This document shows, piece after piece, positions 28,334 through 37,449 of a DNA stretch of 64,000 nt (positions within the stretch are counted from its first letter, which is position 1; every line of letters begins with the position of its first letter). The notes beneath the pieces were generated by a model. The model did not search any database. It was not told where the DNA came from and saw only the letters and a program-made list of their open reading frames with translations. This DNA is from Aquimarina sp. Aq78 (lineage in GTDB: Bacteria > Bacteroidota > Bacteroidia > Flavobacteriales > Flavobacteriaceae): assembly GCF_900299525.1 (NCBI RefSeq), contig NZ_OMKA01000023.1, forward strand, positions 124,001-188,000. The letters are read 5' to 3'. A program made the position numbers and the translations under genes.

Positions 28334-31300
28334 TTACTCTTCTTCTATCGGCCTTAAGTTATCTCCAGAATTTCTGTCGATTAATTTGTTATAGGGATCA
28401 ATACCTGCTTTTAACGGCTTTTTATCGGTAACAATAGTAAACGTATTTTCTCCGGGTTTCAACCATTTTCGTTCTAAATAATATGGAGTTTTAAGAGGAA
28501 CTTCCTTTTTGTCAACACTATCTTCTCCAAATAATCCAATCTCAATATAATTAGTAGTGTCATCGGTACGTTCTTCTTTGCCAGTATCATCATAGTAGAT
28601 TTTTTTTGAATCTACTGTAAAGGTAGTTTCATATCTACCGTTATCTAAAGCTTTGGTCTTAGCATTAGTAACACGATTTTCATAGAGTACAATTTTTGTA
28701 AATCCATCTTCTACAGCATATTTTAAGGAATCCGGAGCTATTTTATAAATGGCATCATATAGATTTTCTGAAGTAGGATAAACTCCTTTTTCATACTCTC
28801 TATACTCATTAAGAAAACCTTTAAGAGCTTCATTTACGTTGTCTTCACCAAGAAGATCCTGAAGCTCATACATCACCATAGATCCTTTTTCATACCAGAT
28901 ATGTGATCCTGTTTCTACATTTATTAGAGATCGTTCTGGCTTAAAACTAAAAGCTCTACTTTGTAAATATCGATCTAAGGAATATTTAAGGAAATTTTTA
29001 ATTCCGTTTTCGCCATATTCATGCTTCATGGTCATAAGCGATGAATATTCTGCCAAGGTTTCAGAAATAATATTAGCACCAGATGTTTTACTAGGAGTAA
29101 CAATGTGACCCCACCACTGGTGTGCTACCTCGTGAGTGGTAACTCTAAATGCGTAGTTAAAATCTTCTGCCTTATCAAAATTAGCGGCAAACCCAAAATC
29201 TTCAGAATAGGGGATGGTAGTTACAAAAGATTGTGCAAAATTCGAATGTGCAGGAAATTCTACAATCCTGATCACCGAATTGGGATACTCATAAAAATTA
29301 GTTGAGCAGTAGTCTAGAGCTACTTTAACACCTTTGATAAAATACTCTAGATTACGTTTGTGTTTTGGAGAGTGATAAATCTCAATATCCACTTTTTTTC
29401 CGCTTGGTGCAGTCCAACTGGATTTTTCTACATCATATCGTGCAGATACGACATTAAAAAACAGATCGGTCTTTGATTCTAAGGCATAATGATAATAGGC
29501 TCTGTTATTTTCTTCCCATTGTTTTACCAATTTACCTGGAGCCAAAGCAGTTTGATCTGCAGACGTACTTAGTATAGCTTCAAAGTTAATATAATTAGCA
29601 TCTTCATTAAACAGATTTTTCTTTAGTGCCAGGCTGTCCGTTCGAGGAGGATATAAATAGTCTAGCTTTTTCAGGCCATGTTTTACACGTACTCCATTTT
29701 CGATTAAGCTTCGTTCGTAATGAAACCTTGGAAATATAGAATTATTAAGAAAGGATCCATTATATAATATTTCAGTCTCCATATGATTAGAAAAACCTTT
29801 GGTTTCTGCAAATACTTCTATAGTAAGATTAGCTTTCTCATCGGGTTGCATTGCTTTGGGTAGCTTATAAAAGTACATTCTGTATACAGAATCTGTAACC
29901 ACTGGTGTAAGTGTAGTACCATTATAAATCACTTTTTGTAGATTGGTATGTGCACCGGGATATTGTACTTCGAGCAATAAGGTATCTATAGGAGTATCGT
30001 AGTTATTTATGATTTTATAATCTCCTTTGGCTTTTATATTACGATCTTCTGGAAAAATATCGATATAAGCTTTTAGATCAGTTACCTGTGGGTGAGCCTG
30101 ACCCATATATTTTGCATATTTTTTTTCGGCGTCTGCATTTATCTTTTCCGAATGGTTCCCGTCGATCATCGTATTAAGGACGTTAAGGTTATAATAATTA
30201 TAACCTGCAACAGATATAAATACTAATATCGTAACTACAAATACCCCTATGGTTTTGGGAGTGAATCTTTGTTTTGCCAGTGATAACCGCTCTTTGGCCG
30301 TAGCAAAGAATCCACGGGTCCAGAATACCTTTCCTATGATCATCAAAATTGTAGTACATAGAATCCAGTATATATTTAACCAAGAGATTCCTGTAAGATA
30401 ATGACCAAAACCATTAAGATCACTTAGAAAAATTGGTGTAGTACCAGTAAACATATACATAGGATTGGTACTTTTAAAAGCAAGTGCTACGAAAAGCGGT
30501 AATCCAAAATAGATTAAGATGACTATAAAATGACCTAAAAACTTATTGTTCACCAGTACATGGACGAAGAAAGAGAGTAAGATGGTCATTAAAAAACCAG
30601 GGAATACAAGAGCAAAATTATAGATAAAATACATGCCCAGATCATACTGAAAATAACCATTAAAGGTTTGGAACAAAATACCAATGATGATATTTGCTAT
30701 CGTAAGAGTTAATGCAATACCAATAAGTGATATTATTTTTGAAAAATACAAACTGGAATCACTAATAGGTAATGCATCATAAAAAACAAAGGTTTTATTT
30801 TTTCTTGTTCTATGAACAGCTTCTCCAGAGTAGATGACTAATATTATTATAGAAAAGAATGAAATAACCCCATTAATATACATGACTACATATCGGGTTA
30901 ATGGTAAATTCGGCGTTCCGTAGGTTTCATTAAGGTTATAAATACTGAATACAGAAAAGATAACTCCTATGATCAACAGAATGATAAAAACAGGGCTTTT
31001 AAAAATAGATAGAAATTCAATTTTACTAAGAGAAAAAAGATTGTTCCACTCTGTTTTTTTGGTAAATTTTTGCGTTATAGAACTGATTAGTGAAGGTGTA
31101 TATTCCCCTTTTTCTATTTTATTCCCTTTTTTACCAGAAAGTAAAAACTTCTTATAATCGAACCTGAAAAGGGTAATAAGAAAGAATAGTGAGCCTATAG
31201 CTAACCAGAACATCCTATTCAGTAAAAAGTCACCATATATAGGAAGTTGATAGGTGTTTAATTCATTAATCGACCAATACTTTTTGACAAAAGTAAAGGC

Positions 31301-31936
31301 TCTGTTTCCAAAAGGGTCAAGATAAGGTGTTAACCATTGGTTATCTAGACTTGTCACAAAATCACCTGAAATACTATATAACAAAAACAAGCAAATTCCA
31401 CCCAGATAGATAATAGGCATTTTCTTAAAAAAGGCCATTAGACAGAAGAATAACGATCCTATTAAAAATGCATTGATTTGTAATAAAAATATAAAAGGTA
31501 AAAGATAAGATGATAGATTAAAGCTGGTATAAGTGCCATAATCAGGGCGGTCTAAAAATATACCAATACCAAATCCGATTATTGCTCCTAATACGATAAA
31601 GAGGTTGAGTAGGGTAACAATAGCATAACTACCCAAAAACCGACCTAAAACATATGATTTTTGAGTAATCGGAAATGTAAAATAGGTTTGCGCTGTCTTA
31701 TGATCTTTATCTCTGAAGATAGGAACCCCCATGATCGCAGCATAAAAGAAAATACAGATAATGGATATAGATCCCATGATTTCTGCGATGGTACTAGGGC
31801 TGTTTACAAATTGAGCTGTAGAGGATCGTATTAAAGCACCCCAACAACCTGCGATTATAATTCCTAGAGCTACATAAATCCAAGTAGCAGGTCGTTTTAA
31901 ACGGTACCTTAGTTCGAATAAGAATATTTCTATCAT
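28334..31936 (-). CDS. ABC-2 type permease fused to M1-family metallopeptidase
   Basis: A 1200-aa fusion. Residues 1 to about 580 are an ABC-2 permease with about twelve hydrophobic helices in two sets. The rest is an extracytoplasmic gluzincin-type peptidase of the M1 fold, with the zinc motif 'HEVAHQWWGH' (His935, Glu936, His939) and third ligand Glu959 in 'SETLAEY'. The spacing between His939 and Glu959 is 19 residues rather than the 18 of classical M1 aminopeptidases; I recall the same spacing in other ABC-fused members. The start overlaps the stop of the upstream ATPase by four bases (ATGA), so the two subunits are coupled. The arrangement suggests a transporter whose exported or membrane product is processed by the attached peptidase; the substrate is unknown. 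Confidence 0.9.
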   Translation of the reverse strand: MIEIFLFELRYRLKRPATWIYVALGIIIAGCWGALIRSSTAQFVNSPSTIAEIMGSISIICIFFYAAIMGVPIFRDKDHKTAQTYFTFPITQKSYVLGRFLGSYAIVTLLNLFIVLGAIIGFGIGIFLDRPDYGTYTSFNLSSYLLPFIFLLQINAFLIGSLFFCLMAFFKKMPIIYLGGICLFLLYSISGDFVTSLDNQWLTPYLDPFGNRAFTFVKKYWSINELNTYQLPIYGDFLLNRMFWLAIGSLFFLITLFRFDYKKFLLSGKKGNKIEKGEYTPSLISSITQKFTKKTEWNNLFSLSKIEFLSIFKSPVFIILLIIGVIFSVFSIYNLNETYGTPNLPLTRYVVMYINGVISFFSIIILVIYSGEAVHRTRKNKTFVFYDALPISDSSLYFSKIISLIGIALTLTIANIIIGILFQTFNGYFQYDLGMYFIYNFALVFPGFLMTILLSFFVHVLVNNKFLGHFIVILIYFGLPLFVALAFKSTNPMYMFTGTTPIFLSDLNGFGHYLTGISWLNIYWILCTTILMIIGKVFWTRGFFATAKERLSLAKQRFTPKTIGVFVVTILVFISVAGYNYYNLNVLNTMIDGNHSEKINADAEKKYAKYMGQAHPQVTDLKAYIDIFPEDRNIKAKGDYKIINNYDTPIDTLLLEVQYPGAHTNLQKVIYNGTTLTPVVTDSVYRMYFYKLPKAMQPDEKANLTIEVFAETKGFSNHMETEILYNGSFLNNSIFPRFHYERSLIENGVRVKHGLKKLDYLYPPRTDSLALKKNLFNEDANYINFEAILSTSADQTALAPGKLVKQWEENNRAYYHYALESKTDLFFNVVSARYDVEKSSWTAPSGKKVDIEIYHSPKHKRNLEYFIKGVKVALDYCSTNFYEYPNSVIRIVEFPAHSNFAQSFVTTIPYSEDFGFAANFDKAEDFNYAFRVTTHEVAHQWWGHIVTPSKTSGANIISETLAEYSSLMTMKHEYGENGIKNFLKYSLDRYLQSRAFSFKPERSLINVETGSHIWYEKGSMVMYELQDLLGEDNVNEALKGFLNEYREYEKGVYPTSENLYDAIYKIAPDSLKYAVEDGFTKIVLYENRVTNAKTKALDNGRYETTFTVDSKKIYYDDTGKEERTDDTTNYIEIGLFGEDSVDKKEVPLKTPYYLERKWLKPGENTFTIVTDKKPLKAGIDPYNKLIDRNSGDNLRPIEEE

Positions 31937-32817
31937 ATTGCTGCCTCCTGTTCTTTTCTATTAATACAGTAGAAATAGAAATCTTCTAAATCATTATTTA
32001 CCGCTTCAAACCCTTCTCCGGGATTAGTATCACTGTACACATTTATATAAAATTCTCCTCCTCTTAAGTAATTAGACAGTACCGTAAATTCGTTTTCAAA
32101 AGCTTCTAATTCAGATTTATCAATATGTTTTCTGTATACTTTTCCGTTTAGAGTGTCAGACAATGTCTGTGGATTACCTTGCACCAGAATTTTACCTTCA
32201 TTAAACACAGCCATATTTTGGCATAGATTGGTCACATCATCTACAATATGAGTACTCAAAATAACAACAGCATTCTCACCCAACTCACTTAATAGGTTAT
32301 GAAAACGATTACGTTCCAGGGGATCCAGTCCCGCTGTAGGCTCATCAACAATAATTAGTTTTGGATTCCCTAAAAGCGCTTGAGCTATACCAAAACGCTG
32401 CCTCATTCCTCCCGAAAAATCACCGAGATTGCGATTCCTAAACTTATATAGATTTACTTTGTTTAGTAAATCTGCAACATAACCTTTACGTTCCTGGCTA
32501 TTGGTAATACCTTTTACCTTTGCAATATGATTAAGCATCATCTCAGCAGAAACCTTTGGGTATACTCCAAAATCCTGTGGTAGATATCCTAATATTTTTC
32601 TTAATTCTCCCGGTTGTTTAAAAACATCAATCCCATCAAAATCAATCGTTCCCGAATCGGCTAGTTGCAATGTAGCGATGGTTCTCATCAATGTAGATTT
32701 TCCTGCGCCATTGGGTCCTAATAGACCAAACATTCCTTTTTCCAAAGCAAGATTAACATCATTTAATGCTTGTGTCCCATTGGGATATATTTTATTAAGA
32801 TTCTTTATGGTAAGCAT
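31933..32817 (-). CDS. ABC transporter ATPase, partner of the ABC-2/M1 fusion
   Basis: A 294-aa cytoplasmic ATPase of the drug/antibiotic ABC-2 exporter group. Walker A is 34-42 ('GPNGAGKST'), Q-loop Gln81, signature 134-138 ('FSGGM'), Walker B 154-159 ('LIIVDE'), and the H-loop is in 'STHIVDD'. A ~70-residue C-terminal extension after the nucleotide-binding domain is typical of the group. It overlaps the fusion permease by four bases and is first in the operon. Only one permease gene is present, and that permease has two sets of helices, so the complex could be one fusion polypeptide plus an ATPase dimer. Confidence 0.93.
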   Translation of the reverse strand: MLTIKNLNKIYPNGTQALNDVNLALEKGMFGLLGPNGAGKSTLMRTIATLQLADSGTIDFDGIDVFKQPGELRKILGYLPQDFGVYPKVSAEMMLNHIAKVKGITNSQERKGYVADLLNKVNLYKFRNRNLGDFSGGMRQRFGIAQALLGNPKLIIVDEPTAGLDPLERNRFHNLLSELGENAVVILSTHIVDDVTNLCQNMAVFNEGKILVQGNPQTLSDTLNGKVYRKHIDKSELEAFENEFTVLSNYLRGGEFYINVYSDTNPGEGFEAVNNDLEDFYFYCINRKEQEAAI

Positions 32818-33118
32818 ACTTATATATTTGCTAGTTAAATTTTTAAACTCTTTCTGCGCCGCTCTATTAGTTGCAAATTTATCATTTTACTACCTAAGTG
32901 TTTTATGCCCTCTTTATTAAGAAGTTATGATTATTCTGCTTACAAATAAAAAACAAAAGTCAGGATGAATTCATTTTAATATTAGTAAGATTTGTTAAGG
33001 TTTTGTTACATGATTTGATATATTTTTAAGTAAAATTACCTTTAGGTACTTAATAATTAATGATCAGATGGTAATAGATATATGAGTATCTTTACAGGAT
33101 TAAATTTTACAGTTAAGA
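32818..33118. other. Divergent intergenic region
   Basis: Three hundred bases separate the minus-strand ABC operon from hemB. Candidate -7 boxes are at 32874-32881 for the operon and, less convincingly, 33087-33094 ('TATCTTTA') for hemB. No small gene, riboswitch-like fold or strong repeat is evident. Confidence 0.4.
32874..32881 (-). promoter_or_regulatory. Candidate -7 box for the ABC-2/M1 operon
   Basis: On the minus strand this reads TAAATTTG, a full match to the Bacteroidota TAnnTTTG -7 element, 57 bases before the ATPase start. No TTG -33 element sits at the usual distance, so support is partial. Confidence 0.35.
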
Positions 33119-34093
33119 ATGCAACAAATTCGTAGAAACAGAAGACTAAGGACAAATGATGCCATTCGTTCTTTGGTAAGAGAAAACATAATTACTCCTC
33201 ATGATTTTTTGGTTCCCCTTTTTATCGTGGAAGGAAAAGGTATAAAAGAAGAAATATCTTCTATGCCTGATTACTATAGATATAGTTTAGATTTACTGGG
33301 TAACGAAGTTAAAGAACTATGGTCTTTAGGATTAAAATCGGTATTACTTTTTGTAAAAGTACCTGATCACCTTAAAGACAATAAGGGTACAGAGGCATTA
33401 AATTCTGATGGATTAATGCAACGCGCAATTAAAGCCGTTAAAGAAGCTGTTCCCGAAATGTTAGTGATGACCGATGTAGCATTGGATCCTTATTCATCAT
33501 ATGGTCATGATGGTATTGTAGAAGATGGGCAGATTCTTAATGATGAAACCTGTAAAGTTTTGGCAGAAATGTCATTATCACATGCACAGGCAGGAGCTGA
33601 TTTTGTTGCACCAAGTGATATGATGGATGGGCGAATCTTAAGTATGCGGGAACTACTCGAAAAAGAAAACTATAAGAATACTGGTATTATGAGTTACAGT
33701 GCCAAGTATGCTTCTGCTTTTTATGGTCCATTTAGAGATGCTCTGGATTCTGCTCCTGGATTTGGAGATAAAAAGACATACCAGATGGATTTCGCTAATC
33801 GAGATGAGGCAATCAAAGAAACACTCATGGATATCGAAGAAGGTGCAGATATTGTGATGGTAAAACCAGGATTGTGTTACCTTGATCTGGTAAGAGATAT
33901 CAGAGATGTTGTAGATATACCTGTTGCTGTATACCAGGTAAGTGGTGAATATGCTATGTTAAAAGCCGCTGCAGAAAAAGGATGGTTAGATCATGATGCT
34001 GTCATGCTAGAACAAATAATGGCTTTTAAAAGAGCAGGAGCACAAATTATTGCAAGCTATTTTGCCAAAGATGTGGTGAAGCTTTTGGGTTAA
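33119..34093 (+). CDS. hemB: Porphobilinogen synthase (delta-aminolevulinic acid dehydratase)
   Basis: A 324-aa enzyme of haem synthesis that condenses two 5-aminolevulinate molecules to porphobilinogen in the cytoplasm. The active-site lysines are Lys196 ('SYSAKYAS') and Lys249 ('MVKPGLCYLD'). The metal-site region reads 'TDVALDPYSSYGHDG' and lacks the cysteine triad of zinc-dependent enzymes, so this is the aspartate-rich, Mg-type site. The length matches the family. The gene stands alone on the + strand, with a divergent ABC operon on its left and a TerB-like gene 83 bases to the right. Confidence 0.97.
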   Translation: MQQIRRNRRLRTNDAIRSLVRENIITPHDFLVPLFIVEGKGIKEEISSMPDYYRYSLDLLGNEVKELWSLGLKSVLLFVKVPDHLKDNKGTEALNSDGLMQRAIKAVKEAVPEMLVMTDVALDPYSSYGHDGIVEDGQILNDETCKVLAEMSLSHAQAGADFVAPSDMMDGRILSMRELLEKENYKNTGIMSYSAKYASAFYGPFRDALDSAPGFGDKKTYQMDFANRDEAIKETLMDIEEGADIVMVKPGLCYLDLVRDIRDVVDIPVAVYQVSGEYAMLKAAAEKGWLDHDAVMLEQIMAFKRAGAQIIASYFAKDVVKLLG

Positions 34094-34176
34094 TTGTGTA
34101 AATATCTTTTAGGTAAAGTATATTTTTAGTATAACACTAATTTAATTAAACAGTCAAATTCAAAAAATCATAAGTT

Positions 34177-34563
34177 ATGGTCAGCAGAGATAGAATATAT
34201 CAGACGTTTGGAGAGTTACTTTATGTAATTGCAATGAGTGATGGAGTTATACAAAAGAAAGAAGTCGAAACGCTTGAAGATATTTTAAAAGGACATCCAA
34301 AAGGAAAAGATATTAAGTGGTCTTTTGATTACGAAAATGAGAATCAAAATGATGTCGAAACGTTATATAAAAAGATAATCGAAGTATTTTCTGATAATGG
34401 TCCTGATGAAGAGTATGAATTTATGATGTATGCATTAGCCAAAATTGCAGATGCCAGTGAAGGGATGGATCCAAAAGAAGAAAAAGTGATTACCAATTTC
34501 TCAAGAGATTTATTAGAACGTTTTAAAAAAGATATTGAGAAAATCAAAGAAAAATATAAGTAG
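34177..34563 (+). CDS. TerB-like domain protein
   Basis: A 128-aa, charged, all-helical cytoplasmic protein resembling the TerB/DjlA-type fold, with two 'DGVIQKKEVETLEDIL'- and 'EGMDPKEEKVITNF'-like helix pairs that place acidic residues at equivalent points. TerB domains occur in tellurite-response and membrane-stress proteins, but no ter genes are nearby, so a tellurite role is not supported. It lies between hemB and a cytochrome c lipoprotein on the same strand; the 30-42-base gap downstream makes co-transcription with the cytochrome likely. Confidence 0.7.
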   Translation: MVSRDRIYQTFGELLYVIAMSDGVIQKKEVETLEDILKGHPKGKDIKWSFDYENENQNDVETLYKKIIEVFSDNGPDEEYEFMMYALAKIADASEGMDPKEEKVITNFSRDLLERFKKDIEKIKEKYK

Positions 34564-34604
34564 TCTTTTCTAACCAGAGACTAGTAACACTATTGATTAT
34601 TTAT

Positions 34605-35006
34605 ATGCAAAAAATAGCCTTATTCCTCATGGCAGCAGTTTTGTTATGTGCAAGCTGTCAATCCGAAAAAAAGGAAAATTCTAATATTAAAATAGGAACA
34701 AAAAAAGAGAAACCCTCTCCTTATGATCTGGGAAAGAAAATATTTAATGGTAAAGGAAAATGTTATACTTGCCATAAGATTGATAAAAAATCTATTGGCC
34801 CTGGAGTTATTGAAATTATGAAGGTTTATAAAGCTCAAAATAAAGATTTGATCTCATTTTTAAAACAAGAATCAGATCCTATTGTAGATCCTGAAACCTT
34901 TGCTGTAATGAAAACCAATTTTGCGATTATCAAAACATTTACAGAAGAGGAGCTCAAAGCCGTAGAAATATATATGACAGAAGTAAATACCAATAAAGCA
35001 GAATGA
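34605..35006 (+). CDS. Lipoprotein c-type cytochrome
   Basis: A 133-aa class I cytochrome c. I prefer the ATG at 34605 over one four codons upstream because the hydrophobic signal then begins normally. The lipidation cysteine is probably Cys18 ('LLCASCQ'). The haem motif is 'CYTCH' (Cys53, Cys56, His57), and a Met in 'FAVMKTNF' is the likely distal ligand. The protein would be anchored in the periplasm as a small electron carrier. Its stop codon overlaps the start of the next gene (ATGA at 35003-35006), indicating a translationally coupled pair. Confidence 0.85.
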   Translation: MQKIALFLMAAVLLCASCQSEKKENSNIKIGTKKEKPSPYDLGKKIFNGKGKCYTCHKIDKKSIGPGVIEIMKVYKAQNKDLISFLKQESDPIVDPETFAVMKTNFAIIKTFTEEELKAVEIYMTEVNTNKAE

Positions 35007-35521
35007 TGTACAGAATCTTAGTATTTGTTTTTTTGATTTCTGGTACCATTATGGCACAGCAAGACACTCCAAAAAATGCTTTTCTCGAAAAGTGGAAAAA
35101 CTCTAAAGATTATCTTTTAAAAATTGCAGAGCAAATGCCAGAAGATAAATTTGGATTTAAACCTACCGAACGGGAAATGAGTTTTAAAGAACAATTATTT
35201 CACATTCGTGGAAATATGCTCTGGTTAGGAACTACATATTTTTCTTCAGAAGAATTTGACAGAGAGAAATTAAAAGAAAACCTGCCAGAAACCAAGACTG
35301 AAATCATTGCTTTACTCACTAAAGCATTTGATAAAGTATATACTCGTATCCAGGAAACTGATGAAGATGATCTGAAATTTGAGGTTGATTTTTTTGCAGG
35401 ACGAAAATCAAAACTTCAAATTCTTAACCTATTACAAGATCATGTTACTCATCATCGAGGGCAGCTCATTGTTTATCTTAATCTAAATGATATTGAACCA
35501 CCACGTTATGTGGGGTGGTAA
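35003..35521 (+). CDS. Secreted DinB-family protein
   Basis: A 172-aa protein with a signal peptide (about 1-19, 'SGTIMAQQ') followed by a DinB four-helix bundle. The usual metal-binding histidines are visible: one in 'LFHIRGNMLWL' and a pair in 'DHVTHHRGQLIVYL'. DinB-fold proteins include thiol-dependent S-transferases, but the reaction here is unknown. A signal peptide on a DinB protein points to a periplasmic site, consistent with coupling to the cytochrome c gene. The start could be either of two consecutive ATG codons (35003 or 35006); the first overlaps the upstream stop. Confidence 0.8.
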   Translation: MMYRILVFVFLISGTIMAQQDTPKNAFLEKWKNSKDYLLKIAEQMPEDKFGFKPTEREMSFKEQLFHIRGNMLWLGTTYFSSEEFDREKLKENLPETKTEIIALLTKAFDKVYTRIQETDEDDLKFEVDFFAGRKSKLQILNLLQDHVTHHRGQLIVYLNLNDIEPPRYVGW

Positions 35522-35684
35522 TTATATGTTGTTTAGTACTTTATCTATGCTTGGTATAAACTCAGTCCAGAATCCATATCGTATATGTATTATCCTTAAA
35601 CTGGATAATAAGTAACATTTATATAGTAGTTTAGTCTAAAAATACATTTCAAAATCCTTACTTTAGCAACATAGATAAGATAAG

Positions 35685-36758
35685 ATGACCCTATTAATTA
35701 TTTACGCCGTACTTTCTATTTTCTTTTCGTTTTTATGTTCGATACTAGAAGCGGTTTTGCTTAGTATAACCCCAACCTTTATCAATGTCAAGAAAAAGGA
35801 AGGGAAAGCATATGCCAGTAGTCTTGAAACATTAAAAAAAGATGTTGATAAACCACTAATTGCAATTCTTACAATCAATACCATTGCACATACCGTTGGA
35901 GCAATTCTGGTGGGAGTACAAGCAAAAAAAGCTTTTGGAGATGAGGGTAATGGTGTTTTTATTGTTTCGAGTATAATGACGTTATTAATTCTGGTAGCTT
36001 CTGAGATTATTCCAAAAACAATAGGAGCAACCTACTGGAAACAACTGGCAAATTTTACATCCAAAGTTCTTAAAATTTTGATATGGCCATTGAAATGGAC
36101 AGGCATACTTTGGCTATTACAATTAACAACCAAACTTATTGGTGGTAAAGGACATCATGGATCTGTATTAAGCAGAGAAGATTTTACGGCTATGGCAGAT
36201 ATTGCCCACGAGGAGGGTGTTTTCGAAGAGTCAGAGTCTAAGGTTATCAAAAACTTGTTATCTTTTAAAGAGGTCTTCACTAAAGATGTGATGACTCCCA
36301 GAACAGTAATGAAAATTGCTTCGGAAGATACAACACTTGAAGAGTTTTTTAATGAAAACCAAAATCTTCGTTTTTCTAGAATACCTGTCTATAAAGAGAA
36401 TGCAGACAATATAACTGGTCAGGTATTAAAGGATGATATTTTTAAAGAAATGGCAAATCAGAATGGTCATAAAAAAATTAGTGAAATAAAAAGACCCATC
36501 CTTTTTACAACAAGAAATTTACCAATACCGGATTTGTTTAATGAACTGATTCAGTCCAAAAATCATTTAGCTTTGGTGGTTGATGAATATGGTTCTGTAA
36601 ATGGATTGGTAACCATGGAAGATGTTATAGAGACATTATTAGGTTTGGAGATAGTAGACGAGAGCGATACTGAAACTGATATGCAAATTCTAGCTCGAAA
36701 AAATTGGGAAAACCGCGCAAAACGACTTGGAATCTTAGACGATAAAAAAGAAGAGTAA
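35685..36758 (+). CDS. CNNM-domain and CBS-pair membrane protein (CorC/HlyC-like)
   Basis: A 357-aa inner-membrane protein. An N-terminal CNNM (DUF21) domain with three to four helices fills about residues 1-165, including 'EIIPKTIGATYW'. A tandem CBS pair follows (about 195-325; 'MTPRTVM' opens it and 'DEYGSVNGLVTMEDVIETLLG' is typical of the second CBS). The C-terminal CorC_HlyC domain of longer relatives is missing. CNNM proteins are implicated in Mg2+ export and homeostasis, and the old label haemolysin is misleading. The stop codon shares one base with the start of the methyltransferase gene (TAATG), so the two are coupled. Confidence 0.9.
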   Translation: MTLLIIYAVLSIFFSFLCSILEAVLLSITPTFINVKKKEGKAYASSLETLKKDVDKPLIAILTINTIAHTVGAILVGVQAKKAFGDEGNGVFIVSSIMTLLILVASEIIPKTIGATYWKQLANFTSKVLKILIWPLKWTGILWLLQLTTKLIGGKGHHGSVLSREDFTAMADIAHEEGVFEESESKVIKNLLSFKEVFTKDVMTPRTVMKIASEDTTLEEFFNENQNLRFSRIPVYKENADNITGQVLKDDIFKEMANQNGHKKISEIKRPILFTTRNLPIPDLFNELIQSKNHLALVVDEYGSVNGLVTMEDVIETLLGLEIVDESDTETDMQILARKNWENRAKRLGILDDKKEE

Positions 36759-37234
36759 TGGATGAGGTATATATAGAAACCCCTTTAGGTATTGCAACTA
36801 TATCAGGAGATGAGGATGGTATTGCAATTGTTTCTGTTACCAAAGAATCTACTAATACTCCTTCAAAAGATATTCCTTTATATTTACAAAAAGCAGTCTC
36901 TCAACTCGAAGAATATTTTGAAGGTCAACGTACCGATTTTGACCTTATTTTGAACCCAACTGGTACTGATTTTCAGAAGAAAGTTTGGGGCGAATTACTT
37001 AAAATTCCTTTTGGAAAAACAGTATCCTATCTTGATATTGCTAAGAGACTTGGAGATCCAAAATCTATACGAGCCGCAGCAAGTGCTAATGGTAAAAATC
37101 CATTATGGATCATTGTGCCTTGTCATCGAGTTATTGGTAGCGATGGATCACTTACAGGTTATGCAGGTGGACTATGGAGGAAAAAATGGTTGCTCGATCA
37201 TGAAAACCCTGTAAAACAACAATCGCTATTTTAA
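36758..37234 (+). CDS. ogt: Methylated-DNA--[protein]-cysteine S-methyltransferase
   Basis: A 158-aa DNA repair protein that removes alkyl groups from O6-alkylguanine by irreversible transfer to its own cysteine. The acceptor is Cys122 in 'IVPCHRVIGSDGSLTGYAGG', the family hallmark. The DNA-binding helix-turn-helix ('AKRLGDPKSIRAAASANG', with the Arg finger) precedes it, and an N-terminal domain of about 65 residues is present. The length fits Ogt/MGMT single-domain enzymes without an Ada regulatory half. It overlaps the CNNM gene by one base; the pairing has no obvious functional logic. Confidence 0.94.
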   Translation: MDEVYIETPLGIATISGDEDGIAIVSVTKESTNTPSKDIPLYLQKAVSQLEEYFEGQRTDFDLILNPTGTDFQKKVWGELLKIPFGKTVSYLDIAKRLGDPKSIRAAASANGKNPLWIIVPCHRVIGSDGSLTGYAGGLWRKKWLLDHENPVKQQSLF

Positions 37235-37449
37235 TTGCATAAAATTACTTAGTTATCGTTTTAAAAATTTCCAGTTTCAAAAAATGAAACTGAGATATCT
37301 TATTATTGTTTTCTGAATCGTTGCGATGATAATAAGTATAGGGTCGCCAAATTTTGACACCCTTTATTTATCTGTAATTAATTTTCATACATTAGCTAAA
37401 CAAGTCACTTGTTTTTAATATTATCATATTAACTCAAACTTATATTGAA

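Noticed and set aside
34177..34563. Tellurite resistance gene
   Set aside because: Only the TerB fold is suggested; no other ter genes are present, so a tellurite function is not supported.
37272..37292. Hairpin after the methyltransferase gene
   Set aside because: An 8-bp stem with no T-run; too weak to call a terminator.
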